Source: JACDCA01 sp040881785 (GTDB lineage Bacteria; Acidobacteriota; Vicinamibacteria; Vicinamibacterales; 2-12-FULL-66-21). Taken from it: a stretch of DNA of 14,111 nucleotides. The position numbers and the translations under genes are program-made. This document shows positions 6,533 to 13,809 of this stretch, one piece after another. The stretch's first letter is position 1; the number at the start of each line of letters is the position of its first letter. The notes below the pieces were generated by a model that was given only the letters and a program-made list of their open reading frames with translations, ran no database searches and was not told the origin of the DNA. The stretch is from the NCBI GenBank assembly GCA_040881785.1, contig JBBECO010000226.1:1-14111 (forward strand), read 5' to 3'.

Positions 6533-7909
6533 ATGCGGTTCAGAACCTGGCCCGTCGCCGCGCTAGCCCTCGGGGCCCTCCTGGTCCTCGTGGTGATCTC
6601 CGTGCTCGAGTCGTCCCGCCGCGCGCAGGAGATCTACACGAACCTCGACGATCTCAACTCGCAGTATCACGTCGTGGAAACCAAGCTGCGCCGGCTGCGA
6701 TCCGACGTCAACCTCTCGGGGATCTACGTGCGCGATTACCTGCTCGACCCCTCCATTGAACGCGCGCCGCATTATCACGCCCGGATCGAGGAGTTCCGCC
6801 GCGCCAACGTCGATGCGTTCAACGAACTGCGCGCGACCATTCAGGCGAGCCCGGCCACCGACCAGCGGCTCGCGAACCTCAAGGCACAGCTCGACGCCTA
6901 CTGGCAGGCGCTGAACCCGCTCTTCGACTGGAGCCCCGAGGAAAAGGTCAACCAGAGCGCCGCCTTCCTCCGCACCCAGGTCATTCCGCGCCGCGAAGCC
7001 GCGCTCACCATCGCCTCCGAGATCGAGGAGCTGAACACCACGACGATGGACACGCAGCGGACGCAGGTCGCCGAGCGCCACGCCGAATTGCGAGCCGACC
7101 TCTACCGGCTGATGTGGTTCGGGCTCGGCCTGGGGCTGGTCGTCGCCCTCCCGGCCGTCTACCGGCTCCGTCGCATGGAGGCGCGGTCCGAGGACGAGCG
7201 GCGCGTCGCCGAAGAGGCCGAGCAACGCATGCGCGAACTCTCCCAGCAGCTCGTGGCGACGCAGGAAGAGGAACGCAAGAAGCTCTCACGCGAGCTGCAC
7301 GATCACGTCGGGCAGGTCCTGACGGCGCTCCGGATGGAGCTCGGCAGCATCGACCGCCTCCGGGCTCCGGATGACGTGGCGCTCGCGCGCGCGGTCGCCG
7401 AGAGCCGTCAGCTCGTAGACAATATGGTGCGCACGGTGCGCGACCTCGCGCTCGGCCTCCGCCCGAGCATGCTGGACGACTTCGGCCTGCAGCCCGCGGT
7501 CGAATGGCACGTGCGCGACTTCACCCGGCGCTACGGGTTGCCGGTGGACTTGAGCGTCAGCGGCGAGCTCGGAAACCTTCCGGAGCCCCACGCCACCTGC
7601 GTGTATCGTATCGTGCAGGAAGCGCTGACCAACTGCGTGCGACACGCCTCGGCATCCCGGATCCGCGTGACCGTCACCGGCACGGCCGACACGCTGGCCG
7701 TGGTCGTGGTGGACGACGGGGTCGGGATCCCGCCGGAACGGCGCATGAGCGGTCTGGGACTGCGAGGTATCGAAGAACGGGTCCGGGATCTGTCCGGCAC
7801 CCTGACTATCCACAGCACGCCAGGGATCGGGACATCGTTGTCGATCCGCATTCCCGCTGGCGGCATTACCCCCCGGGAGGAGGTTCATCTTGCGCGTGTT
7901 GCTGGCTGA
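6533..7909 (+). CDS. NarL-type membrane sensor histidine kinase
   Basis: A 458-residue kinase from ATG 6533, chosen because GGGGAGG (6522-6528) precedes it and the first residues lead straight into a membrane helix (about 7-25); an in-frame ATG at 6476 is a weaker alternative. A roughly 165-residue helical periplasmic sensor (30-190, with many heptad-like charged helices, four-helix-bundle style) is closed by a second helix (about 194-210) and a coiled linker. The HisKA_3 dimerisation domain has QEEERKKLSRELHDHVGQVL, with phospho-acceptor H256. The HATPase domain shows QEALTNCVRHA (N367), DDGVGIP (394-400) and GLGLRGIEERV. The ligand cannot be deduced. The stop lies 17 bases beyond the start of the response regulator, so they form a two-component pair with coupled translation. 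Confidence 0.93.
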   Translation: MRFRTWPVAALALGALLVLVVISVLESSRRAQEIYTNLDDLNSQYHVVETKLRRLRSDVNLSGIYVRDYLLDPSIERAPHYHARIEEFRRANVDAFNELRATIQASPATDQRLANLKAQLDAYWQALNPLFDWSPEEKVNQSAAFLRTQVIPRREAALTIASEIEELNTTTMDTQRTQVAERHAELRADLYRLMWFGLGLGLVVALPAVYRLRRMEARSEDERRVAEEAEQRMRELSQQLVATQEEERKKLSRELHDHVGQVLTALRMELGSIDRLRAPDDVALARAVAESRQLVDNMVRTVRDLALGLRPSMLDDFGLQPAVEWHVRDFTRRYGLPVDLSVSGELGNLPEPHATCVYRIVQEALTNCVRHASASRIRVTVTGTADTLAVVVVDDGVGIPPERRMSGLGLRGIEERVRDLSGTLTIHSTPGIGTSLSIRIPAGGITPREEVHLARVAG

Positions 7910-8531
7910 TGACCACGGCATCGTCCGCCGTGGATTGCGGAGTCTGCTCGAAAGCGAACCGGGATTGACCGTCGCGGCGGAAGCCGCCGACGGTCTCGAG
8001 GCGCTGAAGATGTGCGAGGAGCACAAGCCCGACATCCTGATCATCGATATCGGCATGCCCAAGCTGAATGGGATCGACGTCGCCGCGCGGGCGCAGAAAC
8101 TGGCGCAGCCGCCGAAGACGATCATTCTCAGCATGCACTCGGACGAGTCGTACATCATCCGGGCGCTGGCCGCCGGCGCGCGGGCGTATCTGCTGAAGGA
8201 TGCGACCGACGAAGACCTGCTGCCTGCCGTGCGGGCCGTGGGCGCGGGCAAACCGTACTTCAGCCCGGCGGTGACCGCCGTGCTCGTCGAGGATTACGTG
8301 CGGCGCCTGCAGGCGCGAGGCCTCACCGACACGTATCACCTGCTGACCGACCGGGAGAAGGAAGTCCTGCAGCTGCTCGCCGAAGGACGCTCGAACAAGG
8401 AGGTCGCGCAGGTGCTCGACCTCAGTCTGTCAACGGTTGAGACGCATCGCGCCAACCTGATGCAGAAGCTCAATCTTCACAACACGGCGGAAGTCGTGTT
8501 GTACGCCGTCCGCAAGGGCATCATCGTCTGA
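7890..8531 (+). CDS. NarL/FixJ-family response regulator
   Basis: A 213-residue regulator starting at TTG 7890. The unusual start is supported by a very strong Shine-Dalgarno GGGAGGAGG (7875-7883) at 6 nt spacing and by the standard N-terminus xRVLLADDHGIVRRGL that follows. The receiver domain (1-120) has acidic residues D7/D8, phospho-acceptor D53 in ILIIDIGMP, S81 and K103. The C-terminal LuxR helix-turn-helix reads LTDREKEVLQLLAEG, then NKEVAQVLDLSLSTVETHR. It should bind DNA as a dimer once phosphorylated by the upstream kinase. Its target genes are unknown, though the neighbouring trehalose and sugar-uptake genes are candidates. The last 55 bp overlap the convergent synthase gene. Confidence 0.96.
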   Translation: MRVLLADDHGIVRRGLRSLLESEPGLTVAAEAADGLEALKMCEEHKPDILIIDIGMPKLNGIDVAARAQKLAQPPKTIILSMHSDESYIIRALAAGARAYLLKDATDEDLLPAVRAVGAGKPYFSPAVTAVLVEDYVRRLQARGLTDTYHLLTDREKEVLQLLAEGRSNKEVAQVLDLSLSTVETHRANLMQKLNLHNTAEVVLYAVRKGIIV

Positions 8532-9988
8532 GCCTTCCGGATGGCCGCGGCGTCAGCCAGCATGTCGGCCGCCCACCGATGGGCGTCTGACGCCGCAACC
8601 GTCCTGCGCATCCGCTGCATCCGCGCCCGCTGTTCCGCGGCCGGCATCCCCAGCGCCCGCGCGATCACGTCGGCCGTGCCCTGCGCATCGTAGGGATTGA
8701 TCAGCAGCGCGTCGTCCAGTGAGCGGGCGGCCCCCGCGAAGGTACTGAGCACGAGCGTCCCGCGCTCGTCGGTGCGCGCCCGCGCGAACTCCTTGCACAC
8801 CAGGTTCATGCCGTCGTGCAGACTGCTGACGACGCAGACGTCGGCGGCGCGCAGGTACCGCGAGACCTCCGACTGGGGATGATGGGCCTCGAGCAGGATG
8901 ATCGGACAGTGGTCGCCGGTGCCGTACGCGCGATTGATCCGCTCCGCTGTGGCCCGCACCCGGGCGCGCAGCTCGATGTAGGCCGGGAGACCCGGCCGTG
9001 TGGGCTCGGCAAGCTGGATCATCACGAACCGGTGCTGGAACTCCGGATACATTTCGAGCAATTGCTCGACCGCGAGGAGCTTCTCTTCGATCCCCTTGGT
9101 GTAGTCGAGACGGTCCACACCGACGGCGATGCGGACGTCGTCGGGAAGCGCGAGCGCCTCGCAGACCGACGCCCGGCAGTCGGCGATGGACACGGCGTCG
9201 TCGAGCTCCGGCGTCCAGGCAATCGATGCCGGATAGACACGCAGGGCGACGGTGCGGCCGTTGTAGAGGACCTCCGTTCCGGCGTCGTTGACGCGCGCCT
9301 CGAGCGTCTGCCTCACGGCGGCCGCGAAATTCTGGCGGTCCGAATCCGTCTGGAATCCGACGATACTGCTGCCCAGAAGCCCGTTGAGCAGCTGCGATCC
9401 CCACGGACAGATGGAAAACCGCTGCCGCTCGGGCCACGGCACGTGCCAGAAGGTCACGATCGTGCTCTGGGGCAGCTGCTCCCGCAGCATCGCGGGGGCG
9501 AACGCGAAGTGGTAATCCTGCACGAGGACGATCGGCGAGTCGTCCACCGCTTCCTCACAGACGGCCTCGACGAAGCGGGCGTTGGCCGCCCAGTACGCGT
9601 CGAGATCGGCGGCGCGGAAGACCGGTTTGGCGAAGGCGCGATGGCAGAGAGGCCAGAGGGCGTCGTTGGCGAACCCGTAGTAGTAGCCGGCGTACTCGTC
9701 GTCGGTGAGCCAGACGCGGCGCAGGCGGTACTGCGGATTGTCGGCCGGCACGTCGAGGCGGTCGAATTCGTCCACGCTGCGCCGGTCAGCGCTGCCGGAT
9801 CCATGCGCCACCCAGACGCCGCCGCACGCGGCGAGCAGCGGCTCGACCGCATGCACGAGGCCTGACGCCGAGTGCGTCACCACCACCTCTCCATCGGGCC
9901 GCAGCTCGTGGCTATACGGCTGCCGATTGGACAGGACGATGATTTGCGCGCGATTACAGATGTCCTGCAGGGCGGCTCCCGTGAGCAT
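8477..9988 (-). CDS. otsA: GT20 trehalose-6-phosphate synthase (or related glucosyl-phosphate synthase)
   Basis: A 503-residue GT-B enzyme from ATG 9988, with GGAGG 5 nt upstream; a longer frame to 10087 is less likely. GT20 landmarks in order are the opening IIVLSNRQPY, ASGLVHAVEPLL, the YYYGFANDALWPLCH core, VQDYHFAFAP (D158), FWHVPWPERQRFSICPW, GVDRLDYTKGI (R293 and K298, expected to hold the donor phosphates), HDGMNLVCKEF (D392 and E400) and STFAGAARSLDDALLINPYD. All residues equivalent to the E. coli donor-site set (R262, K267, D361, E369) appear present. The reaction is UDP- or ADP-glucose plus glucose-6-phosphate to trehalose-6-phosphate; glucosylglycerol-phosphate synthases are close relatives, so the acceptor is not proven. 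No phosphatase (otsB) partner is in the window. The C-terminal tail overlaps the response regulator gene. Confidence 0.9.
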   Translation of the reverse strand: MLTGAALQDICNRAQIIVLSNRQPYSHELRPDGEVVVTHSASGLVHAVEPLLAACGGVWVAHGSGSADRRSVDEFDRLDVPADNPQYRLRRVWLTDDEYAGYYYGFANDALWPLCHRAFAKPVFRAADLDAYWAANARFVEAVCEEAVDDSPIVLVQDYHFAFAPAMLREQLPQSTIVTFWHVPWPERQRFSICPWGSQLLNGLLGSSIVGFQTDSDRQNFAAAVRQTLEARVNDAGTEVLYNGRTVALRVYPASIAWTPELDDAVSIADCRASVCEALALPDDVRIAVGVDRLDYTKGIEEKLLAVEQLLEMYPEFQHRFVMIQLAEPTRPGLPAYIELRARVRATAERINRAYGTGDHCPIILLEAHHPQSEVSRYLRAADVCVVSSLHDGMNLVCKEFARARTDERGTLVLSTFAGAARSLDDALLINPYDAQGTADVIARALGMPAAEQRARMQRMRRTVAASDAHRWAADMLADAAAIRKAQTMMPLRTAYNTTSAVL

Positions 9989-10055
9989 GGGGTCCTCCGT
10001 GATTCGCGAGACGTGTGACTCCCGGCAGTACATCCAACTCACACCCTCTTGGATA

Positions 10056-10071
10056 TCCCCCAAAGGGGGGA
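10056..10071. other. 6-bp GC hairpin in the divergent intergenic region
   Basis: TCCCCC (10056-10061) pairs with GGGGGA (10066-10071) across loop AAAG. It sits between the divergent synthase and PKD-protein genes, together with palindrome GGGAGCTCCC (10090-10099) and GTACC/GGTAC (10107-10125). Whether these are operators, leader hairpins or chance is not clear; no convincing promoter could be placed here. Confidence 0.35.
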
Positions 10072-10159
10072 GACGCAGGACCATCATCAGGGAGCTCCCC
10101 CGGAGTACCTGTTCCGCTGGTACGGGAGTTGCGCTCTAACGAAGGATTGGAGGCAGCTC

Positions 10160-10786
10160 ATGCGATTATCCGCGCTCTGCGTTTTTCTCCTGGCCGCCAC
10201 GGTCGTGGCCGCGCAGCAGCCCGCTGCGCAGCAGCCCACGCCGCGGATCTCGAGGATCGAGTTCACTCCTGCCAAAGCCGACGAGGGGGGCGGTGTCTTC
10301 ATCTCACTCGTTGGGACGGGCACGTGTACCTACACGCTCGACTACGGGGACGGCACGAGCGACAGGCGCACGGCCCAGCTGCCCGACCGGGTCCAGCACA
10401 AGTATGCCGGCGACGGCGAATACCTCGTCGTGGCGACGCCCGACGCACCGTGTGAAGGTGTGGCGCGCGCCAAGATCGACGTCCGCGCCATCGAGCGAGG
10501 CGTCTGGGGGCTCTCGGCGGATCCCGCGCCGGATTCACCGACACCCGAGATGGCCGTCACCATCACCGGCCGCGGTGAATGCGTGGTCACGCTCGACTTC
10601 GGTGACGGCACCGTCGAGAAGGTCACAGGCCTGCTGCCGCAGACGCGCAACCACAAGTACGAGCGGATGGGGTCCTACGACCTCCGGGCCGTCGCCGAAC
10701 CGCCGTGCCGCGGAGAGGCCGCGTTGCGGCTCGAAATAAAGGGTAGCAGGCCGTCTGACCATCGCGCCTGCAGTGGTAAACGGTAG
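10160..10786 (+). CDS. secreted protein with two PKD-like repeats
   Basis: A 208-residue protein from ATG 10160, with GGAGG (10149-10153) 6 nt upstream. A signal peptide is clear (LCVFLLAATVVAAQQ), so export is likely; no lipobox is seen. Two tandem repeats follow: CTYTLDYGDGTSDR to CEGVARAKIDV (56-108), and CVVTLDFGDGTVEK to CRGEAALRLEI (141-193). The phrases LDYGDGT/LDFGDGT and HKY resemble PKD-type immunoglobulin-like beta-sandwich domains, which usually mediate binding or spacing on the cell surface. Each repeat carries a cysteine pair separated by exactly 42 residues (C56/C98 and C141/C183), probably disulphides. The final about 15 residues and the stop come from a repeat element. Function is unknown; it lies directly before the sugar importer. 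Confidence 0.72.
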   Translation: MRLSALCVFLLAATVVAAQQPAAQQPTPRISRIEFTPAKADEGGGVFISLVGTGTCTYTLDYGDGTSDRRTAQLPDRVQHKYAGDGEYLVVATPDAPCEGVARAKIDVRAIERGVWGLSADPAPDSPTPEMAVTITGRGECVVTLDFGDGTVEKVTGLLPQTRNHKYERMGSYDLRAVAEPPCRGEAALRLEIKGSRPSDHRACSGKR

Positions 10787-10854
10787 ATGGAAATGGCAAA
10801 GTGCCAGTCTTGAGGGTCTTTACCATTTACCATCTGCCATTTCCCATCGCAGGC
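10766..10854. repeat. inverted repeat of heptamer arrays (ATGGNAA units)
   Basis: The left arm (about 10766-10801) and the right arm (about 10819-10854, reversed) both begin GCCTGC and continue with degenerate ATGGNAA units; about 28 of 36 positions agree. The right arm contains four in-register reversed heptamers (10820-10847). The element starts inside the PKD-protein gene, contains its TAG stop (10784-10786), and ends 4 nt before the binding-protein ATG. A related array is at 13773-13800. Confidence 0.75.
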
Positions 10855-10858
10855 CGGC

Positions 10859-12115
10859 ATGTTTTCTGACGGCCTGCGAGTCTTCGCACTGGCCGTCCTC
10901 GGGATCATCGCCGGCGGCTGCACGACCGCCCCTCCAGACGTCCTGACGATTTCCGGCAGCGCGGTTGGCCGTGAGGCCGAGATTCTGCGCGTGCAGCTGG
11001 CGCGCTTCAGTGCGGCGCGCGGCATTCCGGTCGAGATTCGCGCAACGCCGGACTCGGCCGACCAGCGCCACCAGCTGTACGTGCAGTGGCTGAACGCGCG
11101 CGCGCCGGAACCGGACGTCCTGCAGCTCGATGTGGTGTGGACGGCGGAATTCGCGGCCGCGGGATGGCTGCTGCCGCTCGACCGGTTCTCACCGTCCACG
11201 GACGACTTCTTTCCGGCGACCCTCGAAGCCAACCGCTGGAACGGGCGCCTCTTTGGCCTGCCGTGGTTCGTGGACCTCGGCATGCTCTATTGGCGGACAG
11301 ATCTCTTCGACCGTCCGCCGGCGACGTTCGACGAGCTCACCTCGATGGCGCGTGGCGCGATGCAGACGCCCGGCGTGCGGCACGGACTCGTCTGGCAGGC
11401 GGCGCGCTACGAAGGGCTGGTCACCGTCTTCGTCGAGCTGCTCGGCGGCTTCGGCGGGCGGATCCTGGATGACACCGGAGCGGTGGTGGTGGATTCGGAC
11501 GCCGCGGTACGCGCGCTGAGCTGGATGCGGGACGCCATTCACGAGTACGGCCTCGTGCCGGAGGCCGCGCTGACCTGGCATGAAGAAGAGACCCGCTTCG
11601 CGTTTCAGAACGGTGCGGCCGCGATGATGCGCAACTGGCCGTACGCGTACGCACTGATGCAGGAGGCCGGCTCCCCTGTCGCCGGGAAGTTCGCGGTGGC
11701 GCCGATGCCCGCGGCGCCGGGAGGCGAGCCGACGGCCGCGCTGGGCGGCTCGCAACTCGCGATCAACGCGCGCACGCGGCAGCCGGCCGATGCGTGGGGG
11801 CTCGTGGAATTCCTGACCGCTCCTGAACAGATGCTCGAGCGCGCGCGGGTGATCGGCCAGTTCCCGTCCCGGCGTTCCGCCTACGCGGGCGACACCGGAC
11901 TGGACGAGGCGCTCGCGATCCCGCCGGCGGCGGCGCAGCGGATCATCGAAGCGGCACGGCCGCGGCCCGTGACGCCGGTGTACACGCAACTCTCTGAGCT
12001 GCTTCAGATCCGGCTGCATCGCGCGTTGAGCCGGCAGCAGGAGCCGCGTGCCGCACTGTCGGATGCGGCGGTGGAGATACGCCGGCTCCTCGACCGCGTG
12101 GGGCTGCCGCACTGA
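10859..12115 (+). CDS. carbohydrate ABC transporter substrate-binding lipoprotein (LpqY/ThuE-like)
   Basis: A 418-residue extracytoplasmic binding protein. The N-terminus RVFALAVLGIIAGGC shows a hydrophobic signal and a lipobox with C21 as the probable lipidated cysteine (the -3 residue is Ala rather than the commoner Leu). The mature part matches cluster B/family 1 solute-binding proteins: AEILRVQLARFSAARGIPVEI, PDVLQLDVVWTAEFAAAGWLLPL, LFGLPWFVDLGMLYWRTDLF, FAFQNGAAAMMRNWPYA and LGGSQLAINARTRQPADAW. That layout is close to LpqY/ThuE-type trehalose or maltose proteins, so an alpha-glucoside ligand is likely but not shown. The start is uncertain because the region just upstream is a repeat with no clear Shine-Dalgarno. 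Only one base separates it from the first permease gene, so they form an operon. Confidence 0.92.
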   Translation: MFSDGLRVFALAVLGIIAGGCTTAPPDVLTISGSAVGREAEILRVQLARFSAARGIPVEIRATPDSADQRHQLYVQWLNARAPEPDVLQLDVVWTAEFAAAGWLLPLDRFSPSTDDFFPATLEANRWNGRLFGLPWFVDLGMLYWRTDLFDRPPATFDELTSMARGAMQTPGVRHGLVWQAARYEGLVTVFVELLGGFGGRILDDTGAVVVDSDAAVRALSWMRDAIHEYGLVPEAALTWHEEETRFAFQNGAAAMMRNWPYAYALMQEAGSPVAGKFAVAPMPAAPGGEPTAALGGSQLAINARTRQPADAWGLVEFLTAPEQMLERARVIGQFPSRRSAYAGDTGLDEALAIPPAAAQRIIEAARPRPVTPVYTQLSELLQIRLHRALSRQQEPRAALSDAAVEIRRLLDRVGLPH

Positions 12116-12116
12116 C

Positions 12117-12956
12117 ATGCACCGCGACCAGCGCGCCGCGCTCCCCTTCGTGCTTCCGGCCCTCACGGCGATCGCGCTCGTGGCGATCGCGCCGATGCTC
12201 TGGACCCTCTGGGAGTCCGTCCACCTGCACGATCTGCGGATGCCGTGGCTCGGCCAGCCGTTCATCGGACTCGACAACTACGCGGAGGCGTTCGGAGATC
12301 CGCGTTTTCTGGACGCGGCGCTCCACACGGCGGCGTTCGTCGTGGGATCGGTCGCCCTGGAGCTGCTGCTGGGTCTCGTCTTCGCGCTGGCGATGAGCCT
12401 GGCGTGGCGAGGGCGCGCGCTCATCCGCGTGGTCGTGCTGATGTCGTGGGCCGTGCCCACCGTGGTGGCGGCGCTGGTGTGGCGCTTTCTCTTCGAAGGC
12501 GCGGAGTTCGCGTGGTTCGCACACCCGGTCGCGGCCTGGGTGCCCATCGTGCTGGCGGACGCCTGGAAAATGACGCCGTTCGTCGCGCTGCTGCTGCTCG
12601 CCGGTCTCGAGTCCATCGATCCCGCGCTCTATGACGCGGCGCGGATCGACGGCGCCGGACCCTGGCGGCAGTTCCGCGAGATTACGCTGCCGCTGCTGCG
12701 CCCGGCGCTGCTCGTCGCGGTCCTCTTTCGCGCGCTCGACGCCTTCCGGGTGTTCGACGTCATCTACGTCATGACCGGCGGCGGCCCGGGCACGGCGACC
12801 GAGCCGATCTCGCTCTACACCTTCAACACCCTCCTGCAGCACCTCCGATTCGGCTACGGCTCGGCGCTCTCGGTCCTGATCTTCCTGACGACGTTCGTCC
12901 TCGCGCTCCTGTACATCCGGCTGGCGGGTCGCACGCTGCTCGAGGAACGCGCATGA
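12117..12956 (+). CDS. carbohydrate ABC transporter permease, SugA/MalF-type
   Basis: A 279-residue inner-membrane protein with six predicted helices, the first at about residues 9-31. The cytoplasmic EAA loop that docks the ATPase is seen at about 171-195 (LYDAARIDGAGPWRQFREIT), and the later TGGGPGTATEPISLYTFN is characteristic of CUT1 sugar permeases. It is shorter than MalF-type proteins, with a reduced loop around 125-145, but matches the usual SugA size. The ATG follows the binding-protein stop after one base, and its own stop overlaps the next ATG (ATGA at 12953-12956). It forms a heterodimeric channel with the next gene product. Confidence 0.94.
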   Translation: MHRDQRAALPFVLPALTAIALVAIAPMLWTLWESVHLHDLRMPWLGQPFIGLDNYAEAFGDPRFLDAALHTAAFVVGSVALELLLGLVFALAMSLAWRGRALIRVVVLMSWAVPTVVAALVWRFLFEGAEFAWFAHPVAAWVPIVLADAWKMTPFVALLLLAGLESIDPALYDAARIDGAGPWRQFREITLPLLRPALLVAVLFRALDAFRVFDVIYVMTGGGPGTATEPISLYTFNTLLQHLRFGYGSALSVLIFLTTFVLALLYIRLAGRTLLEERA

Positions 12957-13762
12957 GCGGATGGGCCTTCCGCGCGGCGGCCGCGCTGGTCGTGGTGACG
13001 GCGCTGCCCCTCGTGTGGATGCTCCTGGCGTCGGTCACGCCGGAGTCGCGCCTGTTCGAACCGGCCGCGCTGTGGCGCGGTCCGTTCGTGCTGGATCACT
13101 ATCGCGCCCTGTTCGAGGAGCGGAACTTCTGGGTTCCGATCCGCAATTCGCTCGTGGTGGCCGGCACGACCACGCTCTTTGCCGTAACGCTGGGCGGCGG
13201 ATGTGCGTACGCGCTCGCGCGCATGCACTTCCGCGGGCGGTATCTGATCCTGGCGTTCGTGCTGGCCGTGTCGATGTTCCCGCAGATCTCGCTGGTGGCG
13301 CCGCTCTATCTCCTCCTGCGAGAAGCCGGACTGATCAACACGTATCCGGGGTTGATCCTGCCCTATCTCACGTTTGCGATGCCGCTGACGATCTGGCTGC
13401 TCGTGGGCTACTTCCGCCAGCTGCCGCGCGACGTCGAGGACGCCGCCGCGATGGACGGCGCGGGACGCCTCCGCACGCTGGTCGAAATCGTCGCGCCGCT
13501 GGCGTGGCCTGGCATCGCGACGACCGCGATCCTGACGTTCGTCTACTGCTGGAACGAGTTCCTGTTCGCGCTGTCGTTCACGCTGGGCCCCGAGCGGCAC
13601 ACGGTGCCGGTGGCCATTGCGCTGTTCCGCGGACAGTACCAGGTGCCGTGGGGGCAGATCCTCGCGGCCGCCGCCGTGGCAACGCTGCCCGTGGTGCTGC
13701 TGGTCGTGCTCTTCCAGCGACGCATCAGCGAAGGGCTGACCGCGGGCGCGGTCAAGGGCTGA
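12953..13762 (+). CDS. carbohydrate ABC transporter permease, SugB/MalG-type
   Basis: A 269-residue permease with six predicted helices starting at about residue 9. The EAA loop is at 161-185 (VEDAAAMDGAGRLRTLVEIV), and SMFPQISLVAPLYLLLREAGLINTYPGLI and WNEFLFALSF are hallmarks of the MalG/SugB group. The start overlaps the SugA-type stop by 4 nt. Its stop codon sits in the loop of a perfect 10-bp hairpin (13740-13772), which may alter the amount of downstream ATPase or protect the upstream message. Confidence 0.94.
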   Translation: MSGWAFRAAAALVVVTALPLVWMLLASVTPESRLFEPAALWRGPFVLDHYRALFEERNFWVPIRNSLVVAGTTTLFAVTLGGGCAYALARMHFRGRYLILAFVLAVSMFPQISLVAPLYLLLREAGLINTYPGLILPYLTFAMPLTIWLLVGYFRQLPRDVEDAAAMDGAGRLRTLVEIVAPLAWPGIATTAILTFVYCWNEFLFALSFTLGPERHTVPVAIALFRGQYQVPWGQILAAAAVATLPVVLLVVLFQRRISEGLTAGAVKG

Positions 13763-13772
13763 GCGCCCGCGG
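13740..13772 (+). terminator. 10-bp hairpin spanning the SugB-type stop codon
   Basis: CCGCGGGCGC (13740-13749) pairs perfectly with GCGCCCGCGG (13763-13772) around a 13-nt loop holding the last codons and the TGA. No T-run follows, so partial attenuation or 3'-end stabilisation is likelier than full termination, especially as the ATPase gene follows in the same direction. Confidence 0.5.
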
Positions 13773-13800
13773 ATGGTAAATGGGAAATGGGAGATGGTAA
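13773..13800. repeat. heptamer array, four tandem ATGGNAA units
   Basis: Units at 13773-13779 (ATGGTAA), 13780-13786 (ATGGGAA), 13787-13793 (ATGGGAG) and 13794-13800 (ATGGTAA), without interruption. The same unit in the opposite orientation forms the array at 10820-10847, so related arrays flank the binding-protein and permease genes. It lies in the 47-bp gap before the ATPase gene. Confidence 0.8.
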
Positions 13801-13809
13801 AGACGGACC

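Noticed and set aside
9989..10087. Longer start for the synthase
   Set aside because: ATG 9988 has GGAGG at 5 nt and the extension overlaps the intergenic hairpins.
10766..13800. Composite transposon formed by the flanking arrays
   Set aside because: The arrays are short degenerate heptamers without transposase, terminal inverted repeats or target-site duplication.
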